This document shows positions 56,560 through 64,000 of a DNA stretch of 64,000 nucleotides, piece after piece. Within the stretch, counting starts at the first letter, position 1, and the number at the start of each line of letters is the position of its first letter. Position numbers and translations under genes: made by a program. The stretch is from assembly GCA_029961685.1 (NCBI GenBank), contig JARWKL010000001.1, positions 24,998,295 to 25,062,294 on the forward strand, given 5' to 3'. The notes under the pieces are model-generated. The model was given only the letters and a program-made list of their open reading frames with translations. It ran no database searches and had not been told where the DNA came from. The stretch is from Aristolochia californica (taxonomy: Eukaryota > Streptophyta > Magnoliopsida > Piperales > Aristolochiaceae).

Positions 56560-59500
56560 CGGGAGATTTTTAACTGAGTGTTGACTCCCAATCCATAATT
56601 CATTCCTTACAAAAATATAGCCCGTTACGCATGATAAAGACCTTTACTATCATCTTTGATTGTTAGGTCAACTTTTTGTTAATGGGCAACATAATGACTT
56701 GTTTGACTCGGGTAAATATCTCATTGTACAATAACTTGAGAATTTAATGTTATTCTAAGTTAAAAGGTTTGGATCCATAGGTCAAATGCATCTTTAACAT
56801 CTTTCAAGCATGCATATCCATTTTTTTAAAACATGTGTACAAAAATCTCTTTCTTATAAAATTCCAAGCAATTAGGTTTGAACTAGTGGAATTTCCCAAA
56901 CTTGGATAACAAAACCTTTGTGTTCATTAGTGGTGTGTGAATAAATTTTATTCACATACATTTGTTATTGCTTTAAAGTTTTTCCATACATTAACCCTAA
57001 ATTTTTTTTTTTGTTGTGCTCTATTTGCTTTTTATCTCTTTTTTTGTTTACGAGATGAAGGGAAAGTGAAAACTTAAGTTTTGATTTAAGTAAAAAGTAA
57101 ACATCTAAAATGGAAATGCACAATGCACAAATGTTGACTGAGATAATTCCAAAAAGTTTCTATAATTTTTTGGGATTGTAACCTCTTTTTAGTTTTTATA
57201 TATCAGGTTTTGCAATCTTCAGGAAAAGGGGAAGGCGGGGGATTTTTAACTGAGTGTTGACTCCCAATCCATAGGACATTCCTTACAAAAATATAGCCCA
57301 TTCTGAATGATAAATCGCTTTACAATCATCTATGATCTTTGGGTTAGCTTTTTATAAATGGGCAAAATAATGGCTTGTTAGAGTCGGGTATATCCCACTG
57401 CACGTTCACTTGAGAATTTAATGTTTTCTATTTAAAATGTTTGGATACATAGGTCATTTCCATCTTTAACGTGTATCAAGCATGCATATCCATTTTTTAA
57501 AACATGTGTAGAGAAATCTCTTTTTCATAAAACTCCAAGCTATTAGGGGGTAACTCGTGGAATTTCCCAAACCTGGTTAACAAAACTTTTGTGTTTTTTT
57601 GTGGTGTATGAATAAATTTTCTTTACTTAAATTTATTATTGCTTTAAATTCTTTCCGTGCATAAACTATAAAACTTTCATTTTGTTATGCTCTATTTGCC
57701 TTTTATCTCTGTTTTTGTTTACGAGATGAAGGAAAAGGGAAAACTCAAGCTTTGATTTAAAAAAAAAGTAAACATCTAAAATGGAAATCCACGAAGCACA
57801 AATGTAGAGAGAGATAATACCAATAAGTCTCTATAATTTTTAGGGATTGTAAACTCTTTTTATTTTTTATATACAAGGTTTTACAATCGTCTAGCAAAGG
57901 GGGAGGCGGGGGATTTTTAACTAAGTGTTGACACCCAATCCATCAGTAATTCCGTACAAAAAAATAGCTCATTATGCATGATAAATCACTTTAAAATCAT
58001 CTGTGATCGTTTGGTCAGGTTTTTGTCGATCGGAAAATTAATGGCTTGTTTGACTCGAATAAATATCCCACCGCACGTTCACATGAGAATTTAATGTTAT
58101 TCCCTTTAAAAGGTTTGGATCCATAGGTCATTTGCATCTTTAACATAATGCATATCTGTTTTTTAAAACATGTGTTGAAAAATCTCTTTCTAATAAAATT
58201 CCATTCTATTCGGGTTGAACTAGTGGAATTTCCCCAAACTTGGATTCTAAAACTTTTGTGTTTATTTGTGGTATGTGAATAAATTTTCTTCACTTACATT
58301 TGTTATTGCTTTAAAATCCTTCCAAACATAAACTCTAAAATTTTCATATTTTTCTGATCTATTTGCCTTTTATCTCTCTATTTGTTTACGAGATAAAGGG
58401 AAATTGAAAACATAAGTTTTTATTTTAGAAAAAATTATACATCTAAAATGTAAATGCACAATGCACAAATGTAGATATAGATAATTCCAAAAAGTGCCTG
58501 TAATTTTTAGGGATTGTAAACTCTTTTTAGTTTTTATAAACAAGGTTTTGCAATCATCGGGAGAAGGAGTAAGCGAGGGATTTTTAACTGAGTGTTGACT
58601 CCCAATCCATAAGTCATTCCTTACTAAAATATAGCCCATTACGCATGATAAATCACTTTACAATTATCTATGATCGTTAGGTCAGCTTTTTTTAAATGAC
58701 CAAAATAATGGCTTGTTTGACTTGGGTAAATATCCACAGCACGTTCACTTGAGAATTTAATGTTATTCTCTATAAAAGGTTTGGATCCATAGGTCATTTG
58801 CATCTTTAACATGTTTCAAGCATGCATATCCATTTTTTAAAACATGTGTAGAAAAATCTCTATCTTATAAAATTCCATGCTATAAAGGTTGAACAAGTGG
58901 AATTTCCCAAACTTGGATAACAAAGCTTTTGTGTTCATTTGTGGTGTGTGAATAAATATTCTTTACTTAAATTTGTTATTACTTTAAATTCTTTCAAAGC
59001 ATAAACTCCAAAATTTTCATTTTTTGCGATCTATTTTCCTTTTATCTCTTTTTTTGTTTATGAGATGAAGGGAAAGTGAAAACTAAATTTTTGATTTAAG
59101 AAAAAACTATATATCTAAATTGAAAATGCACAATGCATAAATATAGAGAGAGATAATTCTAAAAAGTGTCTGTAATTTTTAGGGATTGTAAGCTATTTTC
59201 AGTTTTTATTTAAAAGGTTTTGCAATCGACGGGAAAAGGTGGAGGCGAGGGATTTTTATCTGAGTGTTGACTCCCAATCCATAAGTGATTCCTTACAAAA
59301 AATATAGCCTGTTACGCATGATAAATGACTTTACAGTCTTCTAAGATTTTTAGGTAAGCTTTTTGTAAATGGGCGAAATAATGGCTTGTTTGACTAGGGT
59401 AAATATCCCACCGCACGTTCATTTGAGAATTTAATGTTATTCTCTTTAAAAGGTTTGGATCCATAGGTCATTTGCATCTTTAACATAATGCATATCCGTT

Positions 59501-60460
59501 TTTTAAAACATGTGTTGAAAAATCTCTTTCTAATAAAATTCCAAGCTATTATGGTTGAACTTGTGAAATTTCCCAAACTTGGTTAACAAAACTTTAGTGT
59601 TCATTTGTGCTTTATGAATAAATTTTCTTTACTTACATTTTTTATTTTTTTAAATTCTTTCCAAACATAAACTCTAAAATTTTCGTTTTTTTCTAATCTA
59701 TTTGCCTTTTATCCCTTTTTTTGTTTACGAGATGAAGCGAAAGTTAAAACTCAAGTTTTGATTCATGAAAAAAGTATACATCTAAAATGGAAATGCAAAA
59801 TGCACAAATGTTGTGAGAGATACTTCCAAAAAGTGTCTGTAATTTGTAGAGATTGTAAAGTATTTTTATTTTTTATATACAAGTTTTTGCAATCATCGGG
59901 AAAAGGGGGAGGCCAGCGATTTTTAACTATGTGTGGACTCCCAATCCATAAGTCATTCCTTACAAAATATATAATCCATTACACAAGATAAATCACTTTA
60001 CAATCATCTATTATCGTTAGGTCAGCATTTTGGAAATGGGCAAAATAATGGTTGTTTGACTTGGGTAAATATCCCACCGCACGTTCACTTGAGAATTTAA
60101 TATTATTCTCTTTAAAACATTTGGATCCATAGGTCATTTGCATCTTTAACATGTTTCAAGCATGCATATCCATTTTTGAAAACATGTGTAGAAAAATCTC
60201 TTTCTTATAAAATTCCAAGCTATTGGGGTTGAACTAGTGGAATTTCCCAAACTTGGATAAGAAAACTTTTGTGTTCATTTGTGGTGTGTGAATAAATTTT
60301 CTTTACTTACATTTGTTATTTTTTGAAATTCTTTCCATACATAAACTCTAAAATTTTCATTTTGTTACGATCTATTTGCCTTTAATCTCTTTTTTTGTTT
60401 ACGAGATGAAGGAAAAGTGAAAAGTCAAATTTTGATTTAAGAAAAAAGTATATATCTAAA
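56560..60460 (+). repeat. Multi-monomer duplicated block, copy 2
   Basis: Partner of 48060-51960. The private variants recur at 56646, 57422, 57655, 58538, 59223 and 59760. The neighbouring monomers on both sides (before 48060 against before 56560, and after 52000 against after 60500) do not share such variants, which sets the limits of the block. Confidence 0.9.
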
Positions 60461-63400
60461 ATAGAAATGCACAATGCAAAAATGTAGAGAGAGATAATTT
60501 CAAAAAGTGTCTGTAATTTTTAGGGATTGTAAACTCTTTTTAGTTTTTATTTACAAGGTTTTCCAATCATTGGGAAAAGGGGGAGGTGGGAGATTTTTAA
60601 CAGAGGGTTGACTACCAATCCATAAGTCATTCTTTACAAAAATATAGCCTATTACGCATGATAAATCACTTTACAATCATCTATGATTGTTAGGTCAACT
60701 TTTTGTAAATGGGTAAAATAATGGTTTGTTTGACTCGGGTAAATATCCCACTACATGTTCACTTTAGAATTTAATGCTATTCTCTTTAAAAGGTTTGGAT
60801 CCATAGGTCATTTGCATCTTTTCACATAATGCATATCCGTTTTTTAAAAAATGTGTAGAAAAATCTCTTTCTAATAAAATTCCAAGCTATTAGGGTTGAA
60901 CTAGTAGAATTTCCCAAATTTGGATACCAAAACTTCTGTGTTCATTTGTGGTGTGTGAATAAATTTTCCTTACTTACATTTGTTATTGTTTTAAATTCTT
61001 TCTATACATAAACTCTAAAATTTTAATTTTTTTTAATCATTTTGCCTTTTATCTCTTTTTTTGTTTACGAGATTAAGGGAAAGTGAAAAAATCAAGTTTT
61101 GATTTAACAAAAAAGTATTCATCTAAAATGGAAATGCACAATGCACAAATGTAGAGAGTGATAATTCCAAAAAGTGTCTATAATTTTTAGGGATTGTAAA
61201 CTCTTTTTAGTTTTTATATACACGGTTTTGCAATCATCGGGAAATGGGGGAGGCGGGTGATTTTTAACTGAGTATTGACTCCCAATCCATATGTCATTCC
61301 TTACAAAAATATCACCCGTTACGCATGATAATTCACTTTACAATCATCTATGATCGTTCGGTCAGCTTTTTGGAAATGGGCTAAATAATGGCTTGTTTGA
61401 CTCGGGTAAATATCCCACCTCACGTTCACTTGGGATTTTAATGTTACTCTCTTTAAAAGGTTTGGATCCATAGGTCATTTGCATCTTTAACATGTTTCAA
61501 GTATGCATATCCAATTCTTAAAACATGTGTAGAAAAATCTCTTTCTAATAAAATTCCTAGCTATTAGGGTTGAACAAGTGGAATTGCCCAAACTTGGATA
61601 ACAAAACTTTTGTGTTCATTTGTGGTGTGTGAAGATTTATATTTACATACATTTTTTATTTTTTTAGATTCTTGCTATACATAAACTCTAAAATTTTCAT
61701 TTTGTTGTGATCATTTTGTCTCTTTTTTTGTTTACAAGATGAAGGGAAAGTGAAAACTCAACTTTTGATTTAAGAAAAAAGTATATATGCAAAATGGAAA
61801 TGCACAATGCACAAATAGACAAAGATAATTCAAAAAATCTTTGTAATTTTTAGGGATTGTAAACTCTTTTTATTTTTTATTTACAAGGTTTTTCTATCGT
61901 TAGGAAAAGGGCGAGGCAGGGGATTTTTAAATGAGTGTTGACTCCAATTACATAAGTCAATCCATACAAAAATTATAGCCTGTTACGCATGATAAATCAC
62001 TTTACAATCATCTATGATTGTTAGGTCATCTTTTCGTAAATGGGAAAAATAATGGCTTGTTTGACTCGGGTAAATATCCCACTGCACGTTCACTTGAGTA
62101 TTTAATGTTATTCTCTTTAAAAGGTTTGGATCCATAGGTCATTTGCATCTTTAACATGTTTCAAGCATACATATCAATTAATTAAAACATGTGTAGAAAA
62201 ATATCTTTCTTATAAAATTCCAAGCTATTAGGGTTGAACTAGTGGAATTTCCCAAACTTGGATAACAAAAGTTTGTGTTGATATGTGGTGTGTGAATAAA
62301 TTTTCTTTACTTACATTTTCTATTGTTTTAAATTATTTCCATACACAAACTCTAAAATTTTCATTTTGTTCTGATTGCCTTTTATCTTTTTTTTTTTGTT
62401 TACGAGATGAAGGGAATATGAAAACTCAAGTTTTGATTTAAGAAAAAAGTATACATCTAAAATCAAAATGCACAATGGCCAAATGTAGAGAGAGATAATT
62501 CCAAAAAGTGTTTCTAATTTTTAGGGATTTTAAACTCTCTTTAGTTTTTATATACAAGGTTTTTCAATCGTTAGGAAAAGGGGGAGGCGGGGGATTTTTA
62601 ACTGAGTGCTGACTCCCAATCCAAAAGACATTCCTTACAAAAATATAGCCCGTTACACAAGATAAATCACTTTACAATCATCTTTGATCATTAGGTGAGA
62701 TTTTTGTAAATGAGCAAAATAATGGTGTGTTTGACTCGGGTAAATATCCCACCACACGTTCACTTGAGAATTTAATGTTATTCTCTTTAAAAGGTTTGCA
62801 TCCACAGGTCATTTGCATCTTTAACACATTTCAAGCAGGCATGTCCAATTTTTAAAACATGCGTAGAAAAATCTCTTTCTTATAAAATTCCAAGCTATTA
62901 GAGTTGAACTAGTGGAATTTCCCAAACATGGATAACAAAACTTTTGTGCTCATTTGTGGTGTGTGAATCAATTTTCTTTACGTACATTTGATATTGTTTT
63001 AAATTCTTTCCATACAAAACTCTAAAATTTTAATTTTGTTATGATCTATTTGCCTTTTATCAATTTTTTTATTTACAAGAAGAAGGGAGAGAGAAAACTC
63101 AAGTTTTTATTTAAGAAAAAATTATACATCTAAAATGGAAATGCACATTGCACAAATGTAGAGAGAGATAATTCCAAAAAGTGTTTGTAATTTTTAGGGA
63201 TTGTAAGCTCTTTTTAGTTTTTGAATACAAGGTTTTGCAATCATCGGGAAAAGGGAGAGGCAGAGGATTTTTTACTAAGTGTTACCTCCCAATCCATAAT
63301 TCATTCCTTGCAAAAATATAGCCCGTTACGCTTGATAAATCACTTTACATTCATCTATGATAGTTAGGTCAGCTTTTTGACTCGTGTAAATATCCCACCG

Positions 63401-64000
63401 CATGTTCACATGAGAATTTAATGTTATTCTCTTTAAAACGTTTGGATCCATAGGTCTGGATCCGTAGGTCATTTGCATCTTTAACATGTTTCAAGCATGC
63501 ACATCCATTTTTTGAAACATGTGTAAAAAAACTCATTTTACAAAATTCCAGGCTATTAGGGTTGAACTAGTGGAATTTCCCAAACTTGGATAATAAAACT
63601 TTTGTGTTCATTTGTGGTGTGTGAATAAATGTTCTTTACTTACATTTGTTATTGCTTTAAATTATTTGCATACATAAACTCTAAAATTTTCATTTTGTTC
63701 TAATCTATTTGCCTTTTATCACTTTTTTTGTTCACGAGATGAAGGGAAAGTGAAAAATCAAGTTTTGATTTAAGAAAAAGGTATACATCTAAAATGGAAA
63801 TGTACAATGGACAAATGTAGAGAGAGATAATTCCAAAAAGTGTCAGTAATTTTTAGGGATTGTAAACTGTTTTTAGTTTTATATATAAGGTTCTTCAATC
63901 ATCGGGAAAAGGGGGAGGCAGGGAATTTTTAACCGAGTGTTGACTTCCAATCCATAAGTCATTCCTGAAAAAAATATAGTCCTTTACATATGATAATTCA

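Larger units (their letters stand above)
37066..64000 (+). repeat. Satellite DNA array, monomer about 672 bp, about 40 copies
   Basis: Head-to-tail tandem repeat filling the rest of the window. The anchor GACTCCCAATCCATAAG or its variants was located 41 times (37421, 38097, 38771, 39442 ... 63287, 63946). Most spacings are 658-678 bp, clustering at 671-676. Three are shorter through internal deletions (573, 496 and 611 bp, ending at 44043, 53287 and 53898). A consensus monomer is AT-rich with one G-rich box (GGGAAAAGGGGGAGGCGGGG), the box CACCGCACGTTCACTTGAG, TTTGGATCCATAGGTCATTTG, ACATGTGTAGAAAAATCTC, GTGTTCATTTGTGGTGTGTG and GAGATGAAGGGAAAGTG. All copies share one orientation. The array enters in mid-monomer at 37066 and leaves the window in mid-monomer. 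No interspersed transposon was noticed. Minus-strand open frames recur at the same monomer phase but are broken differently in each copy, so they are not genes. Confidence 0.97.

Noticed and set aside
38031..59991. Recurrent open frames within the satellite, mostly on the minus strand (for example 38031-38300, 41929-42183, 47711-48031, 52534-52830, 58370-58639; one on the + strand at 59758-59991)
   Set aside because: The minus-strand frames arise at a few fixed phases of the monomer, are truncated at different places in each copy, and substitutions do not favour codon third positions as far as I can judge by eye. They look like a by-product of tandem repetition.
48060..60613. A regular 13-monomer higher-order repeat of 8.5 kb
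   Set aside because: The match stops near 52.0/60.5 kb and does not extend left of 48.06/56.56 kb. The monomers between the two blocks have no partner at this offset within the window. It is better described as a segmental duplication.
37066..64000. CRISPR-like or rDNA spacer interpretation of the tandem array
   Set aside because: Monomers of 672 bp without short repeat/spacer alternation exclude CRISPR. No 18S, 26S or 5S rRNA sequence is present in or beside the array, so an rDNA spacer is unsupported.

Overview
This window looks like plant nuclear heterochromatin. It is an AT-rich pile of decayed, nested LTR retrotransposons (about 1-37 kb) running into a long tandem satellite array (about 37.07-64.0 kb, continuing past the window edge). 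I find no intact host gene, no tRNA or rRNA gene, no CRISPR array and no bacterial-type signal. The plant assignment rests on Ty3/gypsy chromovirus polyproteins with a C-terminal chromodomain-like tail, Ty1/copia polyproteins, a Sirevirus-type copia relic, primer sites resembling the complement of plant initiator Met-tRNA next to LTRs, and a 339-bp TRIM. The species cannot be named from this sequence.

Layout. (1) At 1-5666 a + strand gypsy element (LTRs 262-650 and 5017-5420, target duplication TAATG) splits an older antisense gypsy reverse transcriptase. (2) At 5667-8478 there are two degraded LTR-like repeats, an antisense copia RT fragment, and two LTRs of one copia family facing each other as an inverted repeat. 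(3) At 8479-13656 lies a decayed copia element (copia-1) whose pol is broken by an antisense solo LTR of the gypsy family (9851-10242, TSD CTTTA). (4) At 13657-16522 is a non-coding LTR element whose 3' end is a deletion remnant of a copia RNase H gene. (5) At 16523-24935 an antisense copia element is split by a near-complete copia-2 (17983-24042, TSD GACAC). (6) From 24936 to 29981 are low-information relics, a Sirevirus-like LTR piece, an antisense copy of the non-coding element and a 43-base G run. (7) From 29982 to 33787 are the 3' parts of chromovirus elements, each ending in a different LTR, with one unrecognised ORF. (8) From 33788 to 37065 are another fragment of the non-coding copia derivative, an antisense Sirevirus gag-pol relic and a complete TRIM with 83-bp LTRs and TSD CACCC. 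(9) From 37066 to 64000 is a head-to-tail satellite with a typical monomer of 671-676 bp. I could place the same anchor 41 times.

How the parts relate. Every coding sequence belongs to a mobile element and every one carries stops or frameshifts, so nothing here is likely to make an intact protein. The target duplications give a relative order: old antisense gypsy and copia copies came first, copia-1 and copia-2 and the full gypsy copy later, and the solo LTR in copia-1 later still. The array starts abruptly inside Sirevirus-like LTR material. It shows two monomer subtypes in blocks and a roughly 3.9-kb, six-monomer segment repeated 8.50 kb downstream, which suggests growth by unequal exchange of multi-monomer segments.

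The most notable items are the uncatalogued 672-bp satellite with its block structure and G-rich box, the miniature LTR element, the non-coding copia derivative in several copies, the head-to-head LTR palindrome and the orphan ORF at 31142-31558.
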